A stretch of DNA of 64,000 nucleotides, taken from NCBI GenBank assembly GCA_963785035.1, contig CAWATG010000004.1:434001-498000 (forward strand), written 5' to 3'. Positions 36,611 to 45,209 of the stretch are shown here, piece after piece. This DNA comes from CAWATG01 sp963785035. Its GTDB lineage: Bacteria; Actinomycetota; Acidimicrobiia; IMCC26256; CAWATG01. The notes below the pieces were generated by a model. The model ran no database searches and was not told the origin of the DNA. It saw nothing but the letters and a program-made list of their open reading frames with translations. Within the stretch, counting starts at the first letter, position 1, and each line of letters starts with the position of its first letter. The translations under genes were made by a program, and so were the position numbers.

Positions 36611-37477
36611 GTGAGTGTTGAAGGCGACTCGGGTCACCTGTCGATTGGCGATGTGCTCAATGAGCTCCGCAGTGAGTTCCCGGAGATCACGATCTCGAAG
36701 ATCCGGTTCTTGGAGAGCCAAGGTCTGCTCGTTCCAGAACGGACGCCGTCGGGTTACCGGAAGTTCTACAGCGCCGATGTCGACCGCCTTCGCTGGATAC
36801 TCCTGCAGCAGCGCGATCACTTCTTGCCGCTGAAGGTGATCAAGGGTCGGCTCGAGCAGCTTGAGCTCGGCGATGGGGTCTTGACCGTGGGCAGTCATCG
36901 GGAACAAACCAATAATGCCGAACAGCTTGGGGAAGGTGCAGCCCCGGCACGCCGCGGCGCCCGCGCCGTAAAGTCGGGCAATGGCCGAGCGCACAAGACA
37001 CGGGTCGCAGTGACGCCGCCGCCGTCGTCGGATTCGGTGATACCCGAGGACGCAGCGGCGCAAAGCGGCGCCGAGCTGATTTCTCTGGCCAGTGGCGTCA
37101 GTATGACGCGCAGTGAGTTGCTTCGAGCGTCTGGACTTGAAGAAGCCGAACTCGCGCAACTGGAGTCCTTCGGACTGCTGGGCGCTGTTTCCCAAGTTGG
37201 CGACCAGCAGCTCTATGGCGAAGAGGGGCTTGCCATCGCCCGGCACGCAGCGGGGTTCTTCAAGCACGGTATCGACGCGCGCCACCTGCGGATGTACCGC
37301 AACTTTGCCGAACGTGAGATCGGACTCTACGAGCAGGTCTTGTTGCCTGTGTTGCGCAAGCGAAATCCGACTGCACGCGCAATGGCGCATGAGCAACTCG
37401 CCGAACTCGCGAAGCACGGTCGTGGCTTACGGACCGTGTACCTGCGTCAGGCTGCGCGCGAAACGCTCGGCGAGTGA
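36611..37477 (+). CDS. MerR-family transcriptional regulator (FtsR/Rv1828-like)
   Basis: A 288-residue regulator. The N-terminal MerR winged helix reads LSIGDVLNELRSEFPEITIS, FLESQGLLVPERTPSGYRKF and VDRLRWILLQQRDHFLPLKV. A variable linker (about 95-155) separates it from a C-terminal domain (SLASGVSMTRSELLRASGLE, YRNFAEREIGLYEQVLLPVL). Gene order after gcvH and the FHA gene matches Rv1828 of M. tuberculosis, whose corynebacterial relative FtsR activates ftsZ. GTG 36611 follows the FHA stop by 7 bases; the longer frame upstream is a shadow of that gene. The stop overlaps hpt. Confidence 0.88.
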   Translation: MSVEGDSGHLSIGDVLNELRSEFPEITISKIRFLESQGLLVPERTPSGYRKFYSADVDRLRWILLQQRDHFLPLKVIKGRLEQLELGDGVLTVGSHREQTNNAEQLGEGAAPARRGARAVKSGNGRAHKTRVAVTPPPSSDSVIPEDAAAQSGAELISLASGVSMTRSELLRASGLEEAELAQLESFGLLGAVSQVGDQQLYGEEGLAIARHAAGFFKHGIDARHLRMYRNFAEREIGLYEQVLLPVLRKRNPTARAMAHEQLAELAKHGRGLRTVYLRQAARETLGE

Positions 37478-38037
37478 CGCCTTCCATCGTCTTGGGCCGC
37501 GACGACATCGCGGCGCATGCCGAGCGACTCGCCGGGGAGATCACCCGTGACCACCCCGGCGGTGTTGTGCTGGTGGGTGTCCTCAAGGGTGCCTTGTTGT
37601 TCCTTTCGGACCTCTGCCGAGCGATCGACGAGATACCCGTGTGGATCGACTTCATTGCGATCTCGCGATACGCGCCTGACTCGGGGCGGGTGCGAATCAT
37701 GATGGACCTCACGACGGACATCGCCGGACGTGACGTCATCCTCGTGGAGGATCTCGTCGACACTGGCCTGACGAGTGCCTACCTCATCAAACAACTGCAG
37801 TCCCGCGGACCGTGCTCGGTCCAGCTCTGTGCGCTCCTCAACCGACTTCCTCGTCGGATCGTGCCAACGCCGGTCCACTATTGCGGCGCTGAGATCGGTG
37901 ACGTGTTCGTCCTGGGCGCCGGGCTCCACGCTCAGGACCTTTACCGCAACCTTCCAATGGTTGTGGAAGGTGATCGGGCGAAGCTGGCTGCCCACCCGGG
38001 TGTCTACATCGACGAGCTCTACGGCATGGGTAGTTGA
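37474..38037 (+). CDS. hpt: Hypoxanthine phosphoribosyltransferase
   Basis: A 187-residue type I phosphoribosyltransferase of purine salvage. The PRPP-binding loop is VILVEDLVDTGLTSAYLI (about residue 88). Other family pieces are VVLVGVLKGALLFLSDL, VWIDFIAISRY and GDVFVLGAGLHAQDLYRNLP, close to the Hpt pattern of VVGYGLD-Y-Y-NLP. GTG start overlaps the MerR stop by 4 bases. Confidence 0.92.
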   Translation: MTPSIVLGRDDIAAHAERLAGEITRDHPGGVVLVGVLKGALLFLSDLCRAIDEIPVWIDFIAISRYAPDSGRVRIMMDLTTDIAGRDVILVEDLVDTGLTSAYLIKQLQSRGPCSVQLCALLNRLPRRIVPTPVHYCGAEIGDVFVLGAGLHAQDLYRNLPMVVEGDRAKLAAHPGVYIDELYGMGS

Positions 38038-38137
38038 GTACTGAGTGGCAAAATGGTGGGCCGCCTGTCACCATGGAGATGCCGTCGGGCCCCCGCTCGC
38101 TCGGTGCTAGGGTGGAACTCCAACAGCCGGAGGCTTC

Positions 38138-38620
38138 GTGATCCGTCTTTCGTTACTCGGAGTGCGAGTCGAAGTTCCTACGAATCAGCCGATCGTGCTG
38201 TTGCGCGAGCTGGAGGGGCAACGGCACCTGCCGATCTTCATCGGGCCACCCGAGGCGACAGCGATCGTGTACGCGCTTCAGGGCATGGAGACGCCTCGCC
38301 CGATGAGTCACGACCTCTTCAAGAACGTCCTCGACGAGTTGTCGGTGAAGGTCGAGAAGGTCGTGATCACGGAGCTGCACGAAGGCACGTTCTACGCGGA
38401 GATCGAGCTGCTGCGAGAAGGTGTCACGCATCGCGTCTCGGCTCGTCCGTCGGATGCAATTGCATTGGCAGTCCGCTTCGAGGATCCCGTTCCGATCTAT
38501 GCGGACGAGTCGGTACTCGATGAGGCGGGAGTCGTGTTCGAGGCTGAAGAGGAAGAGGATCAGATCGAGGAGTTCCGAGAGTTTCTCGATCACGTTCGGC
38601 CGGAGGACTTTGCGCAGTAG
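38138..38620 (+). CDS. Bifunctional nuclease family protein (DUF151)
   Basis: A 160-residue protein of the DUF151 family: LLGVRVEVPTNQPIVLLREL, LPIFIGPPEATAIVYALQGM, RPMSHDLFKNVLDELSVKVE, FYAEIELL and RPSDAIALAVRFEDPV. Its position corresponds to Rv1829 in mycobacteria. Plant members have nuclease activity; the bacterial role is not established. The C terminus is acidic (EAEEEEDQIEEFREFLDHV). GTG start with GGAGG nine bases upstream. Confidence 0.9.
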   Translation: MIRLSLLGVRVEVPTNQPIVLLRELEGQRHLPIFIGPPEATAIVYALQGMETPRPMSHDLFKNVLDELSVKVEKVVITELHEGTFYAEIELLREGVTHRVSARPSDAIALAVRFEDPVPIYADESVLDEAGVVFEAEEEEDQIEEFREFLDHVRPEDFAQ

Positions 38621-38731
38621 CGCTCAAAGGGGGCGTCGCGTTGTCGACTTCGCGAGGACGTTTGCTTGGGGTGCGAACTTCGTGCCTCGTGTTCGTGGTC
38701 GGTGATGAGAAAACTCTCAACGTTGACCGGT

Positions 38732-38750
38732 AACGTGCCGACAGCACGTT
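38732..38750 (+). promoter_or_regulatory. Palindrome in the promoter region of the second MerR gene
   Basis: AACGTGCCGACAGCACGTT is a perfect 7-bp inverted repeat with a 5-base centre, 86 bases before the MerR ATG. A TTGACC (38723-38728) lies just before it and a TCACAC/GTGTGA pair (38750-38777) just after. There is no T-run. A MerR-type operator or another dimeric regulator site is the most likely reading. Confidence 0.45.
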
Positions 38751-38835
38751 CACACATTCGTAACTACACTGGTGTGATCTTCACTCCCTGGGCGGGGTAG
38801 GCATCAGGGTCGGAGTCGAGGGGATTTTCACATTC

Positions 38836-39393
38836 ATGGCGAGTTCGACAACACGATCGACGACGGCAGCTTCCAGCACTGTTCCGGTTGCCGGCGCCGC
38901 GCCGGCCTCGTCCGACGATGCCGAGCAGGGATTTCGCGGTCCTCAAGTTTGCAAGCTCGTCGGGATTACGTACCGTCAACTCGACTACTGGGCGCGTACC
39001 GATCTCATCCGTCCGTCGCTCGCCGACGCGAAGGGGAGCGGAAGTCAGCGCTTGTATTCATACCGCGACCTCGTTGCCTTGAAGGTCATCAAGAGTCTTG
39101 TCGATTCAGGCGTGTCGCTCCAGACGGCGCGCAAGGCCATGGACTACCTCGAGTCCCATCTCGGTGAGGACATCGCATCGGCGAATCTCGTTATCGACGG
39201 TTCGCGTTCGGTGCTGGCTCGTACAGGTGAGGATCTCTTTGACCTGGTCCGCACAGGCCAGGGCGTGTTGAACATCGTTCCCCTGGGCGCGATGGTGGAG
39301 CAGCTCGATGCGAGCATCCATGAGTTGGTCCCGCCATCGCAGGGTTCGAGTCCGACACGTGCTGAGGCCGCAGCACGTGAAGCGGTGGGGTAG
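38836..39393 (+). CDS. MerR-family transcriptional regulator (Rv1830-like)
   Basis: A 185-residue regulator. After a Ser/Thr/Ala-rich N-terminal tail (about 40 residues) comes a MerR DNA-binding domain: FRGPQVCKLVGITYRQLDYW, ARTDLIRPSLADAKGSGSQR and LYSYRDLVALKVIKSLVDSG. The rest is helical (VSLQTARKAMDYLESHLGED) with a C-terminal VRTGQGVLNIVPLGAMVEQ region. It matches the place of Rv1830 before gcvP in mycobacteria. ATG 38836 follows a 215-base gap that holds a palindrome. Confidence 0.88.
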   Translation: MASSTTRSTTAASSTVPVAGAAPASSDDAEQGFRGPQVCKLVGITYRQLDYWARTDLIRPSLADAKGSGSQRLYSYRDLVALKVIKSLVDSGVSLQTARKAMDYLESHLGEDIASANLVIDGSRSVLARTGEDLFDLVRTGQGVLNIVPLGAMVEQLDASIHELVPPSQGSSPTRAEAAAREAVG

Positions 39394-39428
39394 TCGCCAT
39401 CTCAACTGAGCGTCTGCCCCATGAGGAT

Positions 39429-39836
39429 GTGCGCTTCGCGCACAACTCTGAGCGGCAGTTCGCGAAGCTCCTCGATTTCTACGGTATTGAGTGGTCCTAC
39501 GAGCCCCGGACCTTCGTGCTCGAGACCGACCGTGATGGCAACCCGATGCAGGGATTCACTCCGGATTTCTTCCTCGCTGCGTACGACCTCTTCATCGAAA
39601 TCACCACGCTGAACCAGAAGCTGGTCACGAAGAAGAACCGCAAGGCGCGCCGTCTTCGCGAGATGTACCCGGATATTCGGATCCGCGTGCTGTATCAGCG
39701 CGATTACTTGGAGCTCCTGGTCAAGTACGGGCTCGAGGAACCGGCGCAGTTGCACGAGAAGCCTCTGTCGGTGCTCCCGATCGACGATGACCGACGCCGC
39801 GGTGAGCTGACGTTCGACACTGCTATCGGCGCATAA
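39429..39836 (+). CDS. PD-(D/E)XK nuclease-like protein of unknown function
   Basis: A 135-residue protein. It has the layout of a small restriction-endonuclease fold: FAKLLDFYGIEWSYEPRTFV, then GFTPDFFLAAYDLFIEITTL with the PD and E at about residues 45 and 55, then NQKLVTKKNRKARRLREMYP and IRIRVLYQRDY. The Lys expected in the (D/E)xK element is Thr (EIT), so catalysis may be lost or the Lys may come from the QKLVTKK helix. GTG 39429 is the first usable start; the frame is open about 36 bases further upstream (LPHEDV). It lies between a MerR gene and gcvT with no known link to glycine metabolism. Confidence 0.65.
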   Translation: MRFAHNSERQFAKLLDFYGIEWSYEPRTFVLETDRDGNPMQGFTPDFFLAAYDLFIEITTLNQKLVTKKNRKARRLREMYPDIRIRVLYQRDYLELLVKYGLEEPAQLHEKPLSVLPIDDDRRRGELTFDTAIGA

Positions 39837-39874
39837 CGCGCAGCCGCACGCGACCGACCTGATAGACAACGGCC

Positions 39875-40981
39875 ATGTCCGAGAATCCAAGTCGTCACAC
39901 GAAGCTTCGAACAAGTCCACTCGACGCCGAGCACCGTGTGCTTGATGCCAAGATGGTGGAGTTCGGTGGATGGGACATGCCCATCCAATATCGCAGCGTT
40001 CTTGACGAGCACCGTGCGTGTCGCAGCGGCGCAGCAATGTTCGACGTGTCGCATCTCGGATCCGTGCGGGTGTGGGGGAGTGGAGCCTTCGTTGCGCTGC
40101 AGTGGGCGTTCACCAATGACCTCGCACGGATTGCTCCCGGTCGCGCGCAGTACACGCACTTGCTTGATCCGGTTGACGCGCATGTCGTCGACGACATCAT
40201 CGTGTGGTGGCTCGATGCTGAAGATTTCATGGTTATGCCGAATGCTTCGAACACGCAGCCGATTGTCGCCGCGCTGGGTGAGGCAGTCGCCGAACACGGT
40301 GATGGTCGCGCCGAGATACGTGACGTGACCGCTGAGCGCGCGCTGATCGCAGTGCAGGGCCCCGAGGCGCGTGCTGCGCTCGCACGCGTGTGTCCCGATG
40401 CCGCTACCGTCGCTCGTTTTGCGGTGGCAACGGTGCAATGGGAGGGAACGGAACTCATTGTGGCTGGGACCGGATACACGGGTGAGGACGGGGTGGAACT
40501 GCACCTCGGCGCGAGTGATGCGCCGGCAATGTGGCGAGCGCTCCTCCAAGAGGGTGTCACGCCCGCAGGTCTCGGCGCACGCGACACCTTGAGGCTCGAG
40601 GCCGGCCTTCCGCTGCACGGCCACGAACTGGGTCCGGGTATCACCCCATGGCAGGCCGATCTCGGATGGGTGGTGCGTACGGCCAAGGGTGATTTCCGAG
40701 GCCGGGAGGCATTGTGCGCGGAGCGAGATCGAGGTGTGTCGCGGATCCTGCGCGGCATTGCATGTGATGGTCGTCAGATTCCCCGGGCGGGGTCCGCAGT
40801 GAGTGCTTCGGGCGCGACCATCGGTGAAGTCACCAGCGGGAACTTCTCGCCGGTGCTCGAACGCGCCATTGCGTTGGCCTTTCTCGCGCCGGACACTGCG
40901 ATCGGCGACGTTGTCGAGATCGACATCCGCGGCAAATCCGTGCGTGGCGTGATCGTCGCAACACCCTTCGTCTCGAAGTAG
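39875..40981 (+). CDS. gcvT: Glycine cleavage system T protein (aminomethyltransferase)
   Basis: A 368-residue enzyme transferring the aminomethyl carbon from GcvH to tetrahydrofolate. Motifs: MVEFGGWDMPIQYRSVLDEH, MFDVSHLGSVRVWG, ALIAVQGPEARAAL, GTGYTGEDGVELHLG and GLGARDTLRLEAGLPLHGHE with Asp of the folate site in RDTLR. A C-terminal barrel runs ISxG-like SGATIGEVTSGNFSPVLERA. ATG start at 39875. It lies about 230 bases upstream of gcvP, separated by the riboswitch. Confidence 0.96.
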   Translation: MSENPSRHTKLRTSPLDAEHRVLDAKMVEFGGWDMPIQYRSVLDEHRACRSGAAMFDVSHLGSVRVWGSGAFVALQWAFTNDLARIAPGRAQYTHLLDPVDAHVVDDIIVWWLDAEDFMVMPNASNTQPIVAALGEAVAEHGDGRAEIRDVTAERALIAVQGPEARAALARVCPDAATVARFAVATVQWEGTELIVAGTGYTGEDGVELHLGASDAPAMWRALLQEGVTPAGLGARDTLRLEAGLPLHGHELGPGITPWQADLGWVVRTAKGDFRGREALCAERDRGVSRILRGIACDGRQIPRAGSAVSASGATIGEVTSGNFSPVLERAIALAFLAPDTAIGDVVEIDIRGKSVRGVIVATPFVSK

Positions 40982-41045
40982 CGCACCCGCCGCCACCGAG
41001 AGGGTCCGCCACGCTGGGTTAGAATCACCCGCGTCGAACACCCTG

Positions 41046-41139
41046 GCGGGAGAGTTCCGGTTCGACCGGAACGCCGAAGGAGCAACCTCCCCGGAATCTC
41101 TCAGGCACCCGGACCGTCGGGGGAATGGCAACTCTGGAG
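41046..41139 (+). ncRNA. Glycine riboswitch (gcvT motif), single aptamer
   Basis: The conserved core of the glycine aptamer is plain: GGGAGAG (41048-41054), CGCCGAAGGAGCAA (41072-41085), ATCTCTCAGGCACCCGGACC (41096-41115) and ACTCTGGAG (41131-41139), with a TTCCGG/CCGGAA stem between. It lies about 75 bases before gcvP. Only one aptamer is visible where two are often arranged in tandem. Glycine binding is expected to raise gcvP expression. Confidence 0.93.
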
Positions 41140-41167
41140 CTCAGGTACCGCGACAGAGGGGGAGCCG

Positions 41168-41183
41168 GACCACGACCGTGGTC
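41168..41183 (+). promoter_or_regulatory. Hairpin between glycine aptamer and gcvP start
   Basis: GACCAC GACC GTGGTC is a perfect 6-bp stem with a 4-base loop, 19 bases before the GGAGG ribosome-binding site (41203-41207) of gcvP. It is a candidate part of the riboswitch expression platform. No T-run follows, so translation control is more likely than termination. Confidence 0.45.
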
Positions 41184-41212
41184 ACACGAACCCACAGGCA
41201 CCGGAGGATTCC

Positions 41213-44200
41213 ATGACTGCTCCTCGACCGACGCTGCAATCGCTCCTTGGTGACCCATTCGTCGATCGCCATATCGGCCCGACCGTGCCGGAGCGTGCAC
41301 ACATGCTCGCTGCCCTCGGTTTCTCGTCGATCGATGAGCTCGTCGACGCAATCGTGCCCGAAGCGATTCGGACACGTGAGCCGTTGGCGCTTCCTGCTGC
41401 GTTGGACGAAGCTGCGACGTTGGCTCGGCTGCGTGAACTCGCCGCTCGCAATGAGGTCAACACGTCACTGATCGGTCTGGGTTACTCCAACACGGTGACG
41501 CCACCGGTGATCTTGCGCAACGTGATGGAGAACCCTGCCTGGTACACGGCCTACACGCCGTATCAACCCGAGATCGCGCAGGGTCGTCTCGAGGCCTTGT
41601 TGAACTTTCAGACGATGGTCGCCGACCTGACGGGGATGGAGCTGTCGAACGCCTCGCTGCTCGATGAGGGCACTGCTGCCGCGGAGGCGATGGCAATGTG
41701 CAAGCGACTCAATCCGTCGAACCGAACAACGTTTCTTGTCGACTCGGATTGTCACCCGCAGACGATCGAGGTGGTTCGGACCCGTGCTGTGCCGCTCGGA
41801 ATCGATGTCGTCGTCGGCGATCTGACCGGTGATCCCGATCTGCTCGGTGATGGTGTGCTCGGCGATGGCGTGTTCGGCGTTCTCGTGCAGTATCCGGGCT
41901 CCAGTGGTGTCGTGCGCGACTGGCGACGCGTCGGCGAGCAGGTACATGCGAACGGGGGACTGCTTGCGGTCGCGACAGACCTGCTCGCGTTGGTGTTGTT
42001 GGAGCCTCCTGGGTCATGGGGTGCCGACATCGTCGTCGGATCATCCCAACGGTTCGGCGTTCCGCTCGGCTACGGCGGTCCGCATGCTGCGTTCCTGGCG
42101 ACGAGTGACGCGCACAAGCGCACGATGCCGGGAAGGTTGGTAGGCGTGTCGGTCGACACGTCTGGTCGTCCGGCGCTGCGTTTGGCACTCCAGACTCGTG
42201 AGCAACACATCCGACGAGAGAAGGCGACGAGCAACATCTGTACCGCACAGGTGCTGCTGGCAGTCATGGCCGGGTTCTACGCCGTGTATCACGGTCCAGA
42301 CGGCTTACGGCGCATCGCATCGCGTGTGCATCGCCTCGCGGCGATCCTCGCCGCAGGTCTGCGCGACGCGGGACACACCGTGCTCCACGACACCTTCTTC
42401 GACACCGTTACGGTCGTAGTCCCAGGAGCGGCCGCCAATATTGCCGAAGCAGCTCGCGCCCGGCGTATCAACCTGCGTGTGGTCGACGCCGACACGATAG
42501 GTATCGCGCTCGATGAGACGACAACGAGCGCGGTGTTGGCTGATGTCTGGGCGGCGTTCGGTGCGAACCAAGGTGTCGACGATGTCGTGCGCCTGGACGA
42601 GGGCACCGCCGATGCAATACCGGCCGAGCTGCTTCGGAAGAGCGAGATTCTCACGCACCCCATCTTTCGCCGCTACCAATCCGAAACCGAGATGTTGCGC
42701 TATCTGCGTCGCCTGTCGGACGAGGACTTGGCACTCGACCGCACCATGATCCCACTCGGCTCGTGCACGATGAAGCTCAATGCGACCGCGGAGATGGAAA
42801 GCGTCACGTGGCCCGAGTTCAGTGCCCTCCATCCGTTCGTCCCGCTGGAGCAAGCGCGCGGGTACCAGGAGCTCTTCGGCGAACTCGAACGAGCGCTGAT
42901 CGAGATCACCGGTTACGACGCCATGTCCTTGCAGCCGAACGCGGGTTCGCAGGGCGAATTCGCCGGGCTGCTCGCGATTCGTGCGTACCATCGCGACCGT
43001 GGCGAGGCGCAACGCGACGTGTGTCTCATCCCTGAATCTGCGCATGGAACCAACGCTGCAAGCGCCGTCATGGCCGGCATGCGCGTCGTGGTGGTTGCCT
43101 GCGACAAGAACGGAAACGTCGATCTCGTCGACCTGGAACGCAAGGCGAGCGAGCATGCGGTGGATTTGAGTGCCTTGATGGTCACGTATCCGTCGACCCA
43201 CGGAGTCTTCGAGACCGCGATTCGCGAGATGTGCGCGCTCGTGCATCGTTATGGCGGACAGGTCTATCTCGACGGTGCGAATCTCAACGCGCTCGTCGGA
43301 GTTGCCAAGCCTGGAGCGTTCGGCGCCGATGTCTCGCATCTGAATCTGCACAAGACGTTCTGCATCCCGCATGGCGGTGGAGGCCCCGGCGTGGGGCCGG
43401 TCGGCGTGAAAGCCCACCTGGCGCCATTTCTTCCGAACCACCCTTTGGTCGGTGCTGCAGGGCCCGCGACGGGTCCCGGCCCGATCTCGGCTGCGCCGTG
43501 GGGCTCGGCGGGCATCCTGCCGATCTCATGGGCGTACATCACGATGATGGGCGCCGAAGGCTTACGCGACGCGACGGCTGTCGCGATGTTGAACGCGAAC
43601 TACCTGGCGTGCCGGCTCAGTGAGCACTACCCGGTTTTGTATACCGGTGAGCGAGGTCTTGTCGCGCACGAGTGCATCATCGATCTGCGCTCGATCACGA
43701 CCGAGACCGGTGTGACCGTCGATGATGTCGCCAAGCGGTTGATCGACTTCGGGTTTCACGCACCGACCGTTTCGTTCCCGGTAGCAGGCACGCTCATGAT
43801 CGAGCCGACCGAGTCGGAGAACCTCGCAGAGCTGGATCGACTCTGTGACGCCCTGATCGCGATCAAAGGCGAAATCAACGCCGTCGCCGCTGGGCGCTGG
43901 TCGGTCGAGGACTCGCCACTGCGTGGCGCCCCGCACACCGCCGAGGACGTCACAGCCCCGAAGTGGGACCGGCCGTACGAGCGTGACGAAGGCGCGTTCC
44001 CGACGGGACGCACCCGCGGGAAGTACTGGCCGCCGGTCAGTCGCATCGATGGCGCATACGGGGACCGCAACGTCATGTGCTCCTGTCCACCGATGGCGGA
44101 CTACCTGACCGAGGAAGGTGAACGACCGAGTGAGCGTCTCCGACGAGGCCCAGCACGCACCTCTGCACAAGGTTACGTAACGAAGATTATCGGCGGTCGA

Positions 44201-44344
44201 GGGAGCGTGGGATCGTGTTCCTTGGCAACACTGCGGCAAGTGCCGGCGACGCAGTACGGCTACGCGAGTCCGATGAGGGGACGTGCTGCCGCGAGCAGCC
44301 AGTCGAGCGCCTCGCGAAGTTCCGTGGCGCTGCCGCCGGGATGA
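41213..44344 (+). CDS. gcvP: Glycine dehydrogenase (decarboxylating), P protein
   Basis: PLP enzyme of the glycine cleavage system, in one chain (not split into GcvPA/GcvPB). The N-terminal half starts FVDRHIGPTVPERAHMLAAL, with YTPYQPEIAQGRLEALLNFQ. The C-terminal half holds the PLP Lys in HLNLHKTFCIPHGGGGPG (about residue 720). The family end DRNVMCSCPPMADY is reached near 44105. About 80 further residues follow and run under the convergent gene on the other strand. One extra base near 44098 would end the protein at TGA 44106-44108 (about 965 residues, the normal length), so the tail is probably not real. ATG 41213 has GGAGG five bases upstream and is controlled by the glycine riboswitch. 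Confidence 0.96.
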   Translation: MTAPRPTLQSLLGDPFVDRHIGPTVPERAHMLAALGFSSIDELVDAIVPEAIRTREPLALPAALDEAATLARLRELAARNEVNTSLIGLGYSNTVTPPVILRNVMENPAWYTAYTPYQPEIAQGRLEALLNFQTMVADLTGMELSNASLLDEGTAAAEAMAMCKRLNPSNRTTFLVDSDCHPQTIEVVRTRAVPLGIDVVVGDLTGDPDLLGDGVLGDGVFGVLVQYPGSSGVVRDWRRVGEQVHANGGLLAVATDLLALVLLEPPGSWGADIVVGSSQRFGVPLGYGGPHAAFLATSDAHKRTMPGRLVGVSVDTSGRPALRLALQTREQHIRREKATSNICTAQVLLAVMAGFYAVYHGPDGLRRIASRVHRLAAILAAGLRDAGHTVLHDTFFDTVTVVVPGAAANIAEAARARRINLRVVDADTIGIALDETTTSAVLADVWAAFGANQGVDDVVRLDEGTADAIPAELLRKSEILTHPIFRRYQSETEMLRYLRRLSDEDLALDRTMIPLGSCTMKLNATAEMESVTWPEFSALHPFVPLEQARGYQELFGELERALIEITGYDAMSLQPNAGSQGEFAGLLAIRAYHRDRGEAQRDVCLIPESAHGTNAASAVMAGMRVVVVACDKNGNVDLVDLERKASEHAVDLSALMVTYPSTHGVFETAIREMCALVHRYGGQVYLDGANLNALVGVAKPGAFGADVSHLNLHKTFCIPHGGGGPGVGPVGVKAHLAPFLPNHPLVGAAGPATGPGPISAAPWGSAGILPISWAYITMMGAEGLRDATAVAMLNANYLACRLSEHYPVLYTGERGLVAHECIIDLRSITTETGVTVDDVAKRLIDFGFHAPTVSFPVAGTLMIEPTESENLAELDRLCDALIAIKGEINAVAAGRWSVEDSPLRGAPHTAEDVTAPKWDRPYERDEGAFPTGRTRGKYWPPVSRIDGAYGDRNVMCSCPPMADYLTEEGERPSERLRRGPARTSAQGYVTKIIGGRGSVGSCSLATLRQVPATQYGYASPMRGRAAASSQSSASRSSVALPPG

Positions 44345-44613
44345 TGTGATGTGTCGAGATCTCGTTCGACGTCTTCGATGGCGCATTCGAGGACGTACAG
44401 ACGATCGCGTAGACGATCGAGTTCGTTGCGTGCGACGATCAGTTGTGATTCATCGAGGCCGCGTTCGGATGCCCGTAGACGCGATTCGTAGTCGCGTTGA
44501 CGGCAACTTCGCCTGCAGTAGCGTCGTGGCCGTCCTGGTCCGTCGGTAACGGCGAATGATCGCCGGCACCACTGACAGACGCGGGTACTCCTGTCTGTTC
44601 CCAATAACGTCAC
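44260..44613 (-). CDS. Small protein with C4-type zinc-finger-like N terminus
   Basis: A 117-residue protein. The N terminus holds CQWCRRSF and RRYCRRSCRQRDYESR (residues 13-44), a pattern seen in many short actinobacterial proteins resembling a treble-clef or MYM-like finger. A helical, charged middle (LIVARNELDRLRDRLYVLEC) could be a coiled coil, and the end (LREALDWLLAAARPLIGLA) is amphipathic. No function is known. ATG 44613. It is the last gene of the - strand run and its 3' end overlaps the probable false tail of gcvP. Confidence 0.7.
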   Translation of the reverse strand: MTLLGTDRSTRVCQWCRRSFAVTDGPGRPRRYCRRSCRQRDYESRLRASERGLDESQLIVARNELDRLRDRLYVLECAIEDVERDLDTSHHPGGSATELREALDWLLAAARPLIGLA

Positions 44614-44708
44614 AGTGACGAATTGTAGGGCACGACAGTGCTTGGGACGCGGATCTCCGCGATGTTCGGGGTACGGCGATGCGCCGGTTCACAAGACGTC
44701 GTGTGACG

Positions 44709-45209
44709 TCAGAGTTGGATCTGAATGTCGACGGTCGGGCCGTCGCTGATGATGTCTGCGTCGATGAGTAACTCCAAGAGGCCTTCGGTGAGGTTCATCT
44801 CGGCGAGGTCTTCGAGGTGAACCCATGCGGCCTCTGCGGCGTCGTCCCCCGCTCTTGGGACCTGTTGTTGGTCGAGAAGCGTCACTTCGAACGTCAGGAT
44901 TACATAATGCGACTCGGTGTCGTCGAGTGCTGTTCCGTCGGCGGATGCGTCGTGATCGTTGGACGTGTCGATGCGCTCGATCCAACCCAGGAATGCATCG
45001 ACGACAACTTCGAGTGCGGTTTCCTCCAGAAACTCGCGTACCAGCGCTTCGCGTAGATCTTCACCGAAGCGGACGCGGCCCCCCGGAATCGACCACACCC
45101 CCGCTGCCGGGCCATGCCCACGCCGCACAAGGAGGATTTCGTTGTCGCGGGTGGCAACGCCGCTCACGCCGAGCTGGGGCTCGCGGGCGCGAGCTTGGTC
45201 GGTGTTCAT
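44709..45209 (-). CDS. NUDIX hydrolase
   Basis: A 166-residue hydrolase. The Nudix box is complete: GGRVRFGEDLREALVREFLE with ETALEV (Gx5Ex7REUxEExGU, the Gly before the last position being Ala). It is preceded by ILLVRRGHGPAAGVWSIPGG. A central acidic insert (DTSNDHDASADGTALDD) is unusual. The length fits ADP-ribose or nucleotide pyrophosphatases; the substrate cannot be told. Its ATG overlaps the stop of the GNAT gene. Confidence 0.88.
   Translation of the reverse strand: MNTDQARAREPQLGVSGVATRDNEILLVRRGHGPAAGVWSIPGGRVRFGEDLREALVREFLEETALEVVVDAFLGWIERIDTSNDHDASADGTALDDTESHYVILTFEVTLLDQQQVPRAGDDAAEAAWVHLEDLAEMNLTEGLLELLIDADIISDGPTVDIQIQL

Noticed and set aside
44106..44344. C-terminal 80-residue extension of GcvP
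   Set aside because: It lies after the normal family end, runs under the convergent gene and disappears with one extra base removed near 44098.
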